Counted from the stretch's first letter, positions 49,690 through 58,907 are shown. The stretch: DNA of 64,000 nucleotides from Saccharothrix sp. ALI-22-I (GCF_001984175.1 NZ_MTQP01000066.1:682001-746000); one strand, 5' to 3'. The notes: generated by a model not told the origin, from the letters alone. Translations and numbers: made by a program.

Positions 49690-51281
49690 GCCGATGGCAG
49701 CGCCGCGTCCAGGTCGGCTTCCAGGCCGTTGCGCTCACCGTCCACGATCCGCCGCTCCAGCCGTGCGAACAGCGGCAGCGCGGCCAACTCCTCGGCGCGG
49801 GAAGCCCTGCTGGACGACGTGCTGACGCCCTCGAACAGCTCCATCAGCCGCTGGAGCGGGTCATACCCGTCACGGCGGCGGTCGTAGACCAGGTCCAGCG
49901 CCACGGCGCGCTGCTCGTCCGGGATGCGGGCCATCGGGACGATCTCGGAGGCGTGCACGATCGCGGTGTCCAGCCCGGCCTGCACGCACTCGTGCAGGAA
50001 CACCGAGTTGAGCACCTGGCGTGCGGCCGGGTTGAGGCCGAACGAGACGTTGGAGATGCCCAGCGTCGCCTGCACGTCCGGGTAGCGGCGCTTGAGCTCG
50101 CGGATCGCCTCGATGGTCTCGACGGCGTCGCGGCGCACCTCCTCCTGGCCCGTGGAGATGGGGAAGGTGAGCGTGTCGATGATGATGTCGCTGGTCCGGA
50201 CGCCCCAGTTGGCGGTCAGGTCCTCGACCAGGCGGGTCGCCACGCGGACCTTCCACTCGGCGGTGCGGGCCTGGCCCTCCTCGTCGATGCACAGGCCGAC
50301 GACCGCCGCGCCGTGCTCGCGGACCAGCCGCATGATCCGCTGGAACCGGGAGTCCGGGCCGTCGCCGTCCTCGTAGTTCACCGAGTTCACCGCGCAGCGC
50401 CCGCCCAGGCACTCCAGCCCGGCCCGCAGCACGTCCGGCTCGGTCGAGTCGAGCATGATCGGCAACGTCGAGGCGGTGGCCAGCCGGCCTGCGAGCGCGC
50501 GCATGTCCGCCACGCCGTCACGGCCGACGTAGTCGACGTTGAGGTCGAGCAGGTGCGCGCCGTCGCGGGTCTGGTCGCGGGCGATCTCGACGCAGTCCTG
50601 GTAGCGGCCGGCCAGCATGGCCTCGCGGAACGCCTTCGAGCCGTCGGCGTTGGTGCGTTCGCCGACCATCAGCACCGACGCGTCCTGCCGGAACGGAACG
50701 GCCTGGTAGAGCGACGACACGCCGGGCTCGGGACGCGGGCGGCGGGGCGTGGGCCCCCGCTTGGCGCCGGTGATGGCGGCCTTGGTCTGGAGCAGGTCCT
50801 GGGACGTCTCCACGATCACCGCGTCCACGCCGCCGTCGAGCAGGCCCTTCACCTGTTCGACGTAAGCGTCACGGAGAGTGGCGAACGGGACGTGGCCGAG
50901 GGTGGGCAGTTTGGTGCCGGGTCCGACCGAGCCGAGCACGAACCTGCCGCCGAACTCGTCGGCCGTTTCGCGCGCGAGTTCGGCACCCCGACGTGACAGC
51001 TCGAAGATCTTGTCCTCGATGCCGTACTCCGCGAGGTTGGCCAGGTTCGCCCCGAACGTGTTGGTCTCCACGGCGTCCGCGCCGGCTTCGAGGTAGCCGC
51101 GGTGCACCTGCCGGACGACATCGGGCCTGGTCACGTTCAGGATCTCGTTGCACCCCTCGTGACCTGCGAAGTCGTCGAGAGTCAGGTCGGCGGACTGGAG
51201 CATGGTGCCCATCGCGCCGTCCGCGACGACCACGCGGTCGGCGAGCGCGCCCAGGAAAGGGGGCGTGACACGATCCGACAT
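49659..51281 (-). pseudogene. metH: methionine synthase MetH, 5' fragment with internal deletion and frameshift end
   Basis: The frame starts at an ATG 6 nt after a TAGGCT -10 and encodes the MetH N-terminus: VVADGAMGTMLQSADLTLDD, ETNTFGANLANLAEYGI, and VIVETSQDLLQTKAAI. At about 50750-50757 the homocysteine barrel stops after GAKR and joins the linker RPEPGVSSLYQAVPFRQDAS. About 130 residues are missing, including the three zinc-ligand cysteines (normally in GLNC and GGCCGT). The pterin-binding domain is complete (VGERTNADGSKAF, GRDGVADMRALAG). At about 49693-49698, after GLEADLDAAL, the frame jumps into the wrong frame of the cobalamin domain and stops. Not a functional enzyme. Confidence 0.88.
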
Positions 51282-51287
51282 GCGCCA

Positions 51288-51293
51288 AGCCTA
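51288..51293 (-). promoter_or_regulatory. -10 element of leaderless metH promoter
   Basis: TAGGCT on the minus strand is 6 nt before the metH ATG. The promoter thus looks intact even though the gene is broken. Confidence 0.55.
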
Positions 51294-51319
51294 CGGCGTC
51301 GGGTGTGCGGCGGTGGTCG

Positions 51320-51325
51320 TAGTCT
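51320..51325 (+). promoter_or_regulatory. -10 element of leaderless PAC2-gene promoter
   Basis: TAGTCT lies 6 nt before the GTG at 51332. It is identical to the element proposed before the LysE gene. Confidence 0.55.
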
Positions 51326-51331
51326 GACGCC

Positions 51332-52228
51332 GTGACCGATCCGGACGAGGCCGCCCAGACCCCTTTCGACCCCAGCAAACCGCTCACCAATCCGATCATG
51401 GTGGCGGCGTTCGAGGGGTGGAACGATGCTGGCGACGCCGCCAGCACGGCGATCGAGCACCTGCAACTCACGTGGGATGCGACGCCGCTGGTGGAGATCG
51501 ATCCGGACGATTATTACGACTTCCAGGTGACCCGCCCCACAGTCCGCATGGTGGACGGCGTCACCCGACGGGTTGAATTTCCGACCACCCGGCTGTCGGT
51601 CTGCCGCCCGCCGGGGTCGTCCACCGACGTGGTGCTGGTGCACGGCATCGAGCCGAACATGCGCTGGCGGAAGTTCGCCGCCGAACTGCTGGGCCACATT
51701 GAGGACCTGGGCGTGACCACCGTGGTCACGCTGGGTGCGCTGCTGATGGACACCCCCCACACCCGGCCGGTGCCGGTGACCGGTACGGCGTACGACGAGG
51801 CGGCGGCGGCGAAGTACGGGCTGGAGCGGTCCCGCTACGAGGGGCCTACCGGCATCGTCGGCGTGTTCCAGGACCTGTGCGTGCAGGCCGGGGTGCCGGC
51901 CATCTCGTTCTGGGCCGCCGTGCCGCACTACGTGTCGCAACCGCCCTCGCCGAAGGCGACCCTGGCCCTGCTGCACCGGGTGGAAGAGGTGCTGGACGTC
52001 GAGGTGCCGCTGGGCGCGCTGCCCGAGCAGGCCGAGGAGTGGGAGCGCACGGTCAGCGAGATGGCCGATGAGGACGAGGACGTGCGCAACTACGTGCGTG
52101 CGCTGGAGGAGCGCGGCGACGCGGAGATCCAGATCACCGAAGCCAGCGGTGACGCCATCGCCGCCGAGTTCGAGCGATACCTGCGGCGACGCGGCCGCGG
52201 ACCGGGGCGCGGACCGACCGGCATGTGA
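51332..52228 (+). CDS. PAC2-family proteasome-assembly-chaperone-like protein
   Basis: The 298-residue product is a PAC2-type protein: MVAAFEGWNDAGDAASTAIEHL, VLVHGIEPNMRWRKFAAELL, and SFWAAVPHYVSQPPSPKATL, with an acidic C-terminal helix. Related eukaryotic proteins help assemble proteasomes; the bacterial role is unknown, though this family is conserved next to metH in actinomycetes. The link with proteasomes in this window is only suggestive. The GTG follows a -10 by 6 nt. A T-tailed terminator follows. Confidence 0.9.
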   Translation: MTDPDEAAQTPFDPSKPLTNPIMVAAFEGWNDAGDAASTAIEHLQLTWDATPLVEIDPDDYYDFQVTRPTVRMVDGVTRRVEFPTTRLSVCRPPGSSTDVVLVHGIEPNMRWRKFAAELLGHIEDLGVTTVVTLGALLMDTPHTRPVPVTGTAYDEAAAAKYGLERSRYEGPTGIVGVFQDLCVQAGVPAISFWAAVPHYVSQPPSPKATLALLHRVEEVLDVEVPLGALPEQAEEWERTVSEMADEDEDVRNYVRALEERGDAEIQITEASGDAIAAEFERYLRRRGRGPGRGPTGM

Positions 52229-52263
52229 CCCGCCCCGACCGGCCGGCGGGACGCAACGGCTAC

Positions 52264-52296
52264 GCAGGGGTCCTCGCCAAGGGGACCCCTGCTTTT
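52264..52296 (+). terminator. rho-independent terminator after the PAC2 gene
   Basis: Arms GCAGGGGTCC and GGACCCCTGC form a 10-bp stem with a 9-nt loop, directly followed by TTTT. It lies 36 nt past the PAC2 stop. Confidence 0.8.
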
Positions 52297-52327
52297 ACCC
52301 TGCCGGAGAGGGCCGACAATTTCGCTG

Positions 52328-53491
52328 GTGAGGCCGGCGCCTGTGGACGAGTCCCGCTCCCGAGTTCGGTTGGCCGCGCTGTACGCGGGCGGGTTTCTGG
52401 GGCCGTTTGGCGGCGCGATGACATCGTCCGTGTTGCCTGAGGTCGGTGCCGGGTTCGGGGTTTCGGCGGGGGTGGCGGCGGGGACGTTGACCGGGTACAT
52501 GGTGCCGTTTGCGCTGCTCATGGTGGTGTCGGGCACGTTCGGTGAGCGGTGGGGGGCGCGGCGAACGGTTCGGGTCGCGTATGGCGTTTATGTCGTGGCG
52601 TCGGTGTTGTGTGCGGTGGCGTGGTCGTTTCCGGTGTTGATGGGTGGGCGGGCGCTTCAGGGGGCGGCGAATGCGTTCACCAGCCCCCTGCTGTTGGCGG
52701 CGATTGCGGCGGTGACGCCGAAGGCTCGATTGGGGCGGGCGTTGGGGGTGTTCGCGTCGATGCAGTCGGCCGGGCACACGTCGGCGCCGCTGCTGGCGGG
52801 GTTGGCGGCGGAGGCGTCGTGGCGGTGGGCGTTTGTCGGCGCGGCGGTGGTGGCCGGGGCGTTGGCGGTGGTGGGGTTGCCTGCCGACCCGCCGCGCGGC
52901 GGTGAACGGCCGCGGCTGCGCAGCGCGTGGGAGCGCCGGACGTTGCGGGTGGCGGCGGTCGGGTTTGTGGCCTGGGGGTGTCTGGGCGGGTTGTCGTTCC
53001 TGGTGGCGCTGAGGTTGGGCGACTCGTTCGGGCTCGGAGCCGGGCAGCGGGGGCTGGTGTTGACCGGGTTCGGGCTGGTCGGGATCTTCACCGCGCGGCT
53101 CACCGGGTGGGCGATCGACCGGTTCGGGGCACAGCGGTCGGTGTTGTCCGGTGCGGTGGTCGGCGGGGTGTTGCTCGTCGGCGTCGGGCTGCTGCCGTCG
53201 GTGGTGGCGGTGGCGGCGCTGTGGGCGGCGGCCGGTGCGTTCAGCCAGGCGGTGATCGTGGGGCTGAACGCCCTGGTGCTGTCCGCGGAGGGCGGTAACC
53301 GGGGTGGGTCGGTGTCGGTGGTGCAGTCGTTGCGGTTCCTGGGCGCCGCGGTGTCGCCGGTGGCGTTCGTGCCGCTGTACCACCTGGACCCGGTGAGCGC
53401 GTTCCTCGTGCCGGCCGGGTTGGTGCTGGTCGTGCCGCCCGTCCTGCTGTTCCACCGCGACCGGTCACGCACGGTCGGCACGCACCGCTGA
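52328..53491 (+). CDS. MFS transporter
   Basis: The 387-residue product has about twelve hydrophobic helices and the MFS motif-A-like loop GTFGERWGARRTVRVAYG between helices two and three. Helix one follows a short N-terminus (YAGGFLGPFGGAMTSSVLPE). The pattern resembles drug or sugar efflux permeases. GACAAT lies 7 nt before the GTG, so the message may be leaderless. It ends 33 bp before the convergent TetR gene at 53525. Substrate unknown. Confidence 0.85.
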   Translation: MRPAPVDESRSRVRLAALYAGGFLGPFGGAMTSSVLPEVGAGFGVSAGVAAGTLTGYMVPFALLMVVSGTFGERWGARRTVRVAYGVYVVASVLCAVAWSFPVLMGGRALQGAANAFTSPLLLAAIAAVTPKARLGRALGVFASMQSAGHTSAPLLAGLAAEASWRWAFVGAAVVAGALAVVGLPADPPRGGERPRLRSAWERRTLRVAAVGFVAWGCLGGLSFLVALRLGDSFGLGAGQRGLVLTGFGLVGIFTARLTGWAIDRFGAQRSVLSGAVVGGVLLVGVGLLPSVVAVAALWAAAGAFSQAVIVGLNALVLSAEGGNRGGSVSVVQSLRFLGAAVSPVAFVPLYHLDPVSAFLVPAGLVLVVPPVLLFHRDRSRTVGTHR

Positions 53492-53524
53492 ACGTGCCCG
53501 CATCAGGCCTCCCAGCCGGACCGG

Positions 53525-54115
53525 TCAAATCCCGGCACTGGTGAGGGAGCCGATGATCAGGCGTGCGGTGTTGCGAGCCAGTGGCAGGGGATCGGCGGGA
53601 GCGCCTCGGAGAAGGCTGCTGAGCGCCCCGTTGTAGAGCAGCAACAGCATCGACGCCACGGTGGCCGGGTCGGTGCACCGGGCTTCCTGGGCCAGCTGGG
53701 CGAGCCGTTCGGTCACCAGCCGTGTGTCCTGGCGGATCAGCTCGAACACCGGGTCGGCGCGATCGTCTTCCGGGGTGGGCCGTTCGGAGGCGGTGGCCAG
53801 GAAGCAGCACCACTGGGTCGGGCCGGCCTCGGCGCGGAAGGTCTCGACGGCGTCGAAGATCGCCAGCAGGCGTTCGTCCGGGGAGTCCGCGCCGGCGATC
53901 GCCGCGTCCCAGTGCGCGGTCCACGCCTCCAGTCGGCGGGACAGCACCTCGCGCAGGAGGTTGTCCTTACCGCCGAAGTGCTTGTAGAGCGTCACGACCG
54001 CCACTCCGGCTGAGGCGGCGACCTGGTCCACACCGGTGACCGCGATGCCTTCCTGGAAGAACAGCGCCTCGGCGGCGTCCAGGATGCGCTTCCTGGTGTG
54101 TTGGGGAGAGGCCAC
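53525..54115 (-). CDS. TetR-family regulator
   Basis: The 196-residue product has a TetR helix-turn-helix near residues 8-55 (RILDAAEALFFQEGI, VDQVAASAGVAVVTLYKHF) and a helical effector domain. The GTG start follows TACACT by 6 nt, so the message should be leaderless. It is divergent from an MFS transporter, with two 10-bp palindromes in the shared promoter region. Probably represses both genes and is relieved by a substrate of the pump. Confidence 0.9.
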   Translation of the reverse strand: MASPQHTRKRILDAAEALFFQEGIAVTGVDQVAASAGVAVVTLYKHFGGKDNLLREVLSRRLEAWTAHWDAAIAGADSPDERLLAIFDAVETFRAEAGPTQWCCFLATASERPTPEDDRADPVFELIRQDTRLVTERLAQLAQEARCTDPATVASMLLLLYNGALSSLLRGAPADPLPLARNTARLIIGSLTSAGI

Positions 54116-54121
54116 ACCTGG

Positions 54122-54153
54122 AGTGTAACGTTCGTTATGCCAAAACGATCGTT
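54122..54153. promoter_or_regulatory. TetR operator pair and leaderless TetR promoter
   Basis: AACGTTCGTT (54127-54136) and AACGATCGTT (54144-54153) are palindromes 17 bp apart centre to centre, within a direct repeat AACGWTCGTTATGCC. The first adjoins the TetR -10 TACACT (minus strand, 54122-54127). The second ends just before the MFS coding region. Confidence 0.72.
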
Positions 54154-54174
54154 ATGCCGAATCGAGGTGGTGGG

Positions 54175-55332
54175 ATGGTGGCGACGACCGCGGACCAGCG
54201 GCGCGGGTCCGGCTTGGGGGCGGCGGTGGCGGGGATGCTGCTGACCGCCGCCACTTACGGGATGGCCCGGTTCGGGGTCGGCCTGTTCGCTCCGCGGCTG
54301 GGTGCGCAGCGCCCGGACCTGACCGACGTCCTCGGCTGGGCCGCGGCTGCGCAGTTCACCTCCTACGCCCTGGCCGGCGCGGTGGCCGCCAGGTTGGTCG
54401 ACCGGCGCCCTCGCACCGGACTGGTCCTCGCCGGCGCCACCTCGACCGCGGGGTGTCTGGGGGTGGCGGTGGCCTCGGATCCGGTGGTGTTCGTGGTCGC
54501 GGTCTTCATCGGCGGGATGGGGGGCGGATTCGCTTCTCCTGCGCTGGTTCCGGTCATCGATGCGGTGGTGGCGCGCCGCGCGACCGCGACGGCTCAGTCC
54601 GTGGTGAACTCGGGAACGGCCGTGGGCGTGATCGGTGCCGGCGTGGTGGCCTCGGTCGCCGCTTCGACCGGCCCGGCATGGGCGTTCATGGCACTGGTGT
54701 GCGCGGTGACCGCGGTGGCGGCTTGGTATCCCGTGCGAGCACGCACCGATCTGGCTGCCCCCACGACGGAGCCGTCGTCGGGGTCGTGGCGTCTTCTCGT
54801 CGTGCCGGGTGTGGCAGCGGTGGTCGCCGGCGCCGGGTCGGCCCTGATCTGGACGTTCGGGCCCTTGTTGGCCACCGAGTCCGGTTCCGTGAGCGCCGAC
54901 CGGGTGGGGTGGCTGTGGATCGCCCTGGGTGTGGGAGGAATGCTCGGAGCGCTCACGGGAGTGGTGGTCGAGCGGTGGGGACGACGAGGTGGATGGGTGC
55001 TTTGTGCCGGTGTCCTGGCGCTGGCCGGCGCCGGGCTGGCCTGGTCCGTGGTCGCGGTCAGCGCCTGGGCGGCCTACGCCGGCATGGCGTTCTTCGGTGC
55101 CGGGTACATGGGCCTGTCCGGTGTGCTCGTCCTGTGGGCCCGGCAGGTCTGGCCCGACGCCACGGGAGCGGGCACCTCGGTGCTGTTCATCGCGCTGGCC
55201 ATCGGACAAGCTCTCGGCTCCGCCGGTTTCGGGATCATCCGGGACGCCGTGAGCCCGGGACCCCTGGCACTGCTGGCCGCTGGCTTGTGCGTCCTGGGCG
55301 GTCTCGTCGCGTTGATCAGAACATCGCGTTGA
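54175..55332 (+). CDS. MFS transporter controlled by divergent TetR
   Basis: The 385-residue product has about twelve hydrophobic helices, with the YbfB/CynX-like start GMARFGVGLFAPRL. The ATG at 54175 is preferred because GAGGTGG lies just upstream; an ATG at 54154 directly abuts the operator. The C-terminus follows a 17-bp tandem duplication (55307-55340) that supplies the stop codon. It is probably a drug exporter under the TetR regulator encoded next to it. Confidence 0.85.
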   Translation: MVATTADQRRGSGLGAAVAGMLLTAATYGMARFGVGLFAPRLGAQRPDLTDVLGWAAAAQFTSYALAGAVAARLVDRRPRTGLVLAGATSTAGCLGVAVASDPVVFVVAVFIGGMGGGFASPALVPVIDAVVARRATATAQSVVNSGTAVGVIGAGVVASVAASTGPAWAFMALVCAVTAVAAWYPVRARTDLAAPTTEPSSGSWRLLVVPGVAAVVAGAGSALIWTFGPLLATESGSVSADRVGWLWIALGVGGMLGALTGVVVERWGRRGGWVLCAGVLALAGAGLAWSVVAVSAWAAYAGMAFFGAGYMGLSGVLVLWARQVWPDATGAGTSVLFIALAIGQALGSAGFGIIRDAVSPGPLALLAAGLCVLGGLVALIRTSR

Positions 55333-55354
55333 TCAGAGGTGACCCGGCTCGACC

Positions 55355-56380
55355 TCACCGTGCTCGACGGCTGAGCAGCGGCCTCGCGTCGACGGTCGCC
55401 AACACCAGCACGCCGGCCGCGAGGTAGAGCGCGGCCTGGGCGTTGAGCAGCACGGACAGGCCGAGAACGGGCGTGAGGACGCCGGCCAGCACCATGCCGA
55501 GCGCCTGACCGCCGTCGGAGAGGCTGACGAACGTCGCGATCACCCGGCCGCGCACCTCGTCGGCCGTGTGCAGCTGGAGCACCGACATCATCCCGGCACC
55601 CGCGATCACGCCCGGCACGCCCACCACCACGAACGCGGCCACGTAGAACACCATCGCGGTGGTCACGTACGGGCCGTTCCAGCCGAGCGCGGCGACCACG
55701 CCGAAGCTCAGCACCGCCACGCCCAGGAGCCTGCCGGGCGCGAGTTTGCGGGCCAGCACGCCGACCAGCAGACCGCCGAGCAACCCGCCGACCGCCTGGA
55801 CACCGCGCAGCAGCCCGACCTCGGCCGCACCACCGCCGAGCCGTTCGGCCACGAACACCACGAACAGCACCACGAACAGGCCTGGCTCATCGCCATCAGC
55901 CCGACCGCGGCCACCATCGGCCGCAGCGGACCCCGGATCTCGCGCAGGCCGTCCAGCCAGGCCCGCCACGCGGGTTTGCCCGCCTCACGCGCCGAATCCC
56001 TGGTGCCGAGCGTGGCCAGCAGGGCCGCCGCCAGCAGGAACGACACCACGTCGGCCAGCACCACGCCCGGCAGCCCGGCGTAGCCGAGGATCAGCCCGCC
56101 CAGCGACGCGCCGACCAGCCGGGCCAGGTTGCTGCTCAACCCGACCAGACCGTTGGCCGCCGGCACCTGCTCACGCGGCACGAGCGTCGGCAGCAACGCG
56201 TTCTTGGCGGGCTCGAACAACGCGGCCAACCCCACCTGCACCGCCGCCACCACGTTCAGCAGCACGAGGTCGCCGGTCAGCAGCGGCAGCAGGGTGACCG
56301 CCTGCGCGAGGCTGACCAGCAGCATCAGCTTCCGCCGGTCCCACCGGTCGGCCAGCACCCCGGCCAGCGGGATCTGGAGG
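55355..56380 (-). pseudogene. MFS transporter, N-terminally truncated and frameshifted
   Basis: The recognisable sequence begins directly after the upstream permease stop, in PLAGVLADRWDRRKLMLLVS (helix 2-3 loop), so about 60 N-terminal residues and any start codon are missing. It continues as a normal MFS protein (NALLPTLVPREQVPAANGLV) to AMSQ at about 55881. There one base, probably a G of GGG, is missing; the other frame goes on with GLFVVLFVVFVAERLGG to the end at 55355. The frame error could be a sequencing fault, but the truncation is not easily explained that way. Confidence 0.8.
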
Positions 56381-57973
56381 TCAGCCGACGTCCCGCCGGC
56401 GGAGCCCGGCGAACCCGACCGCCACCAACCCCGCCGCGACCAGCGTCAACCACAGCAATGGAGCCGCGGTGACGTCCGCGCCCGGAACCTTCGGGATGTG
56501 CGTGAACGGCGACAGATCCATCGCCCACTGGTCGAGCTGGAGCAGCGGCCCGAGCTGGCCGAGCACCAGGAACACCACGATCACCGCCCAGCTCGCCGAC
56601 GACAGCTTCGGCACCAGCGCGAACAGCACCAGCGCGAGGCCCGCGACCACCCACACCGCCGGCACGTGCGTCAACGCCGCGCCCACCAGCCGGACGACCT
56701 GCCCGCCGACGTCGCCGACCCGCACGCCGTGCACCACGCCCGCGCCCACACCGGCCGCGGCCAGCACGACCGCCGTGCCGACGGTGGCGAACAGCAGGTG
56801 GCTGCCGACCCACGCGAACCGGCTGACCGGCGTGGCCAGCACCGGCTCGGCGCGGAACTCGGTCTCCTCGGTGCGCAGCCGCAACGTCGCCTGCACCACG
56901 TAGATGGCGCTGAACAGGGCGATGATGCCGACGATCGACGCCAGGTAGACGTCCACGATCGCGCCCGCGCCGCCCATCTGCGAGATGATCTTCTCCAGCG
57001 CCGGGTTGCCGTTCAGCATCTCCTCGACGCCGCCCGCGACCGACCCGTAGACGACGCCGAGCACCAGCAGGCTGAGCGTCCAGCCGATCAACATCCCCCG
57101 CTGCAACCGCCAGGCCAGGCCGAACGCGCTGCTCAACGAGCCGGGCGCGCGGGCCGGGCCGAGCCGGGTCGGCAGCAGCCCACCGCCGATGTCCCGCTTG
57201 GTCACCAGCGTCGAGGCGGCCACCAGCAGCACCGCGAACAACGCCACCGGCAGCAGCAGCACCCAGTACCGGTCGCCCGCGAACGCCCTGGCCTGCTGGA
57301 ACCACCCCAGCGGCGACAGCCAGCCCAGCCAGGTCGGACCCTCGTCACCCGCCGCGTCGCCGACGGCGCGCAGCAGGTAGGCGACGCCGAGCACGGCGCC
57401 GGAGATCGAGTTCGCGGTGCGAGCGCTCTCGGACAGCTGGGCGCTCACCGCGCCGACGCCGGTGAACACCCAGCCGACAGACGCGAACGCGAGGCCGAAC
57501 GCGAACGACCCTGCCGCCGACTGACCCATGCCCGTCAGGCCCAGCGCGACGAGCAGGCCGATCACCGTGCTGGCCAACAGCGCCACCACCACGGCCGCGG
57601 CCAGCGGCGCGTGCCGGGAGACGACGGCCGAGCCGATCAGCTCCAGCCGGCCGCTCTCCTCCTCCGCCCTGGTGTGCCGGGTGACCAGGAACATGCTCAT
57701 CAGGCCGACCAGCAGCGAGCCGAACACACCCCACCGCCAGGCCAGCACGCCGCCGATGGTCGACGCGTCGTACAACGGGCCGAGCATCGCCAGGAACGCC
57801 GGGTTGGCGCCCGCCGTCGCGGTCAACTGCTGCCGTGCCTCGGCCCCGCCGTACAGCTGTTCCATGGACGACGCGGTGGACAGGGTGATGCCGACCAGGC
57901 CGATGATCCAGACCGCGAGCAGCAGCCGGTCGCGCCGCAGGGCCAGGCGCACCAACGAGCCGAGCCCGGTCAC
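56381..57973 (-). CDS. ABC transporter permease (exporter, double set of helices)
   Basis: The 530-residue product has about twelve hydrophobic helices in two related halves, each starting with a LxWxx-type segment (LGSLVRLALRRDRLLLAVWI; SSAFGLAWRLQRGMLIGWTL). Loops include MSMFLVTRHTRAEEESGRLE and LRTEETEFRAEPVLATPVSR, typical of the tetronasin/anibiotic exporter TnrB-like permeases. The GTG overlaps the ATPase stop by four bases. It exports an unknown, likely hydrophobic, compound together with the ATPase. Confidence 0.9.
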   Translation of the reverse strand: MTGLGSLVRLALRRDRLLLAVWIIGLVGITLSTASSMEQLYGGAEARQQLTATAGANPAFLAMLGPLYDASTIGGVLAWRWGVFGSLLVGLMSMFLVTRHTRAEEESGRLELIGSAVVSRHAPLAAAVVVALLASTVIGLLVALGLTGMGQSAAGSFAFGLAFASVGWVFTGVGAVSAQLSESARTANSISGAVLGVAYLLRAVGDAAGDEGPTWLGWLSPLGWFQQARAFAGDRYWVLLLPVALFAVLLVAASTLVTKRDIGGGLLPTRLGPARAPGSLSSAFGLAWRLQRGMLIGWTLSLLVLGVVYGSVAGGVEEMLNGNPALEKIISQMGGAGAIVDVYLASIVGIIALFSAIYVVQATLRLRTEETEFRAEPVLATPVSRFAWVGSHLLFATVGTAVVLAAAGVGAGVVHGVRVGDVGGQVVRLVGAALTHVPAVWVVAGLALVLFALVPKLSSASWAVIVVFLVLGQLGPLLQLDQWAMDLSPFTHIPKVPGADVTAAPLLWLTLVAAGLVAVGFAGLRRRDVG

Positions 57974-58887
57974 GACGACATCGCCTCCTTGGCCCCTCCG
58001 GCCGGCACCTCGTCCTCGTAGTGGCGCAGGAACAGCTCCTCCAGCGTGGGCGGCTGGCTGGTCAACGTGCGGACACCGCTGCCGACCAACGCGCGCAGCG
58101 CGGTGTCCAGGTGGTCGGTGTCCACCTCGAACTTCACCCGCCGTCCCGCCACTTCCAGGTCGTGCACCCCGGGCAGGCCGGCCAGGCCGTTGGGCGCGCC
58201 GACCAGCTCGGCGGAGACGCTGGTGCGGGTGAGGTGGCGCAGGTCGCCCAGCGTGCCGGTCTCGACCGTGCGGCCGTTGCGGATGATGCTGACCCGGTCG
58301 CACAGCGCCTCGACCTCGGCCAGGATGTGGCTGGACAGCAGCACCGTCCGCTTGCCGCGCAACTCGTTGACCGCCTCCTGGAACACCGCCTCCATCAGCG
58401 GGTCCAGCCCGGAGGTCGGCTCGTCCAGGATCAGCAGTTCCACGTCCGAGGCGAGCGCCGCGACCAGGGCCACCTTCTGCCGGTTGCCCTTGGAGTAGGC
58501 GCGGCCCTTCTTGCGCGGGTCCAGCTCGAAGCGCTCCAGCAGCTCGGCCCGACGCTGCTCGTTCAGGCCGCCGCGCAGCCTGCCCAGCAGGTCGATCACC
58601 TCGCCGCCGGTCAGGTTCGGCCACAGGCTCACGTCCCCCGGCACGTAGGCCAGCCTGCGGTGCAGTGCGGCGGTGTCGCGCCACGGATCGCCGCCCAGCA
58701 GCGACGCGGAGCCCGCGTCGGCGCGCAGCAGACCCAGCAGGACGCGGATGGTGGTCGACTTGCCCGACCCGTTGGGGCCGAGGAAGCCGTGCACCTCCCC
58801 CTCGCGGACGGTCAGCTCCAGACCGTCCAGTGCGCGCGTCGGGCCGAACGTCTTGACCAGGCCCGACACAGATATCGCAGCAGTCAT
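57970..58887 (-). CDS. ABC transporter ATP-binding protein (drug exporter)
   Basis: The 305-residue ATPase has Walker A GPNGSGKST near residue 39, a signature region YSKGNRQKVALVAAL, and Walker B LLILDEPTSGLDP. A C-terminal extension follows, as in DrrA-type proteins. Its ATG follows TAGCTT by 7 nt, with TTCACG 17 bp upstream as a possible -35, so the message is leaderless. The promoter is shared with the divergent regulator gene. An imperfect palindrome covers the -35. Confidence 0.92.
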   Translation of the reverse strand: MTAAISVSGLVKTFGPTRALDGLELTVREGEVHGFLGPNGSGKSTTIRVLLGLLRADAGSASLLGGDPWRDTAALHRRLAYVPGDVSLWPNLTGGEVIDLLGRLRGGLNEQRRAELLERFELDPRKKGRAYSKGNRQKVALVAALASDVELLILDEPTSGLDPLMEAVFQEAVNELRGKRTVLLSSHILAEVEALCDRVSIIRNGRTVETGTLGDLRHLTRTSVSAELVGAPNGLAGLPGVHDLEVAGRRVKFEVDTDHLDTALRALVGSGVRTLTSQPPTLEELFLRHYEDEVPAGGAKEAMSS

Positions 58888-58907
58888 GAGCGGTAAGCTA
58901 CAGTCAT

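Noticed and set aside
48820..51281. A new two-protein or minimal MetH system
   Set aside because: Missing zinc cysteines and cobalamin His together with an out-of-frame junction make a working split enzyme unlikely; core-MetH variants keep these residues.
56129..58021. 630-codon plus-strand frame opposite the ABC permease
   Set aside because: Antisense shadow rich in His/Arg/Gln; the minus-strand ABC genes are clear.
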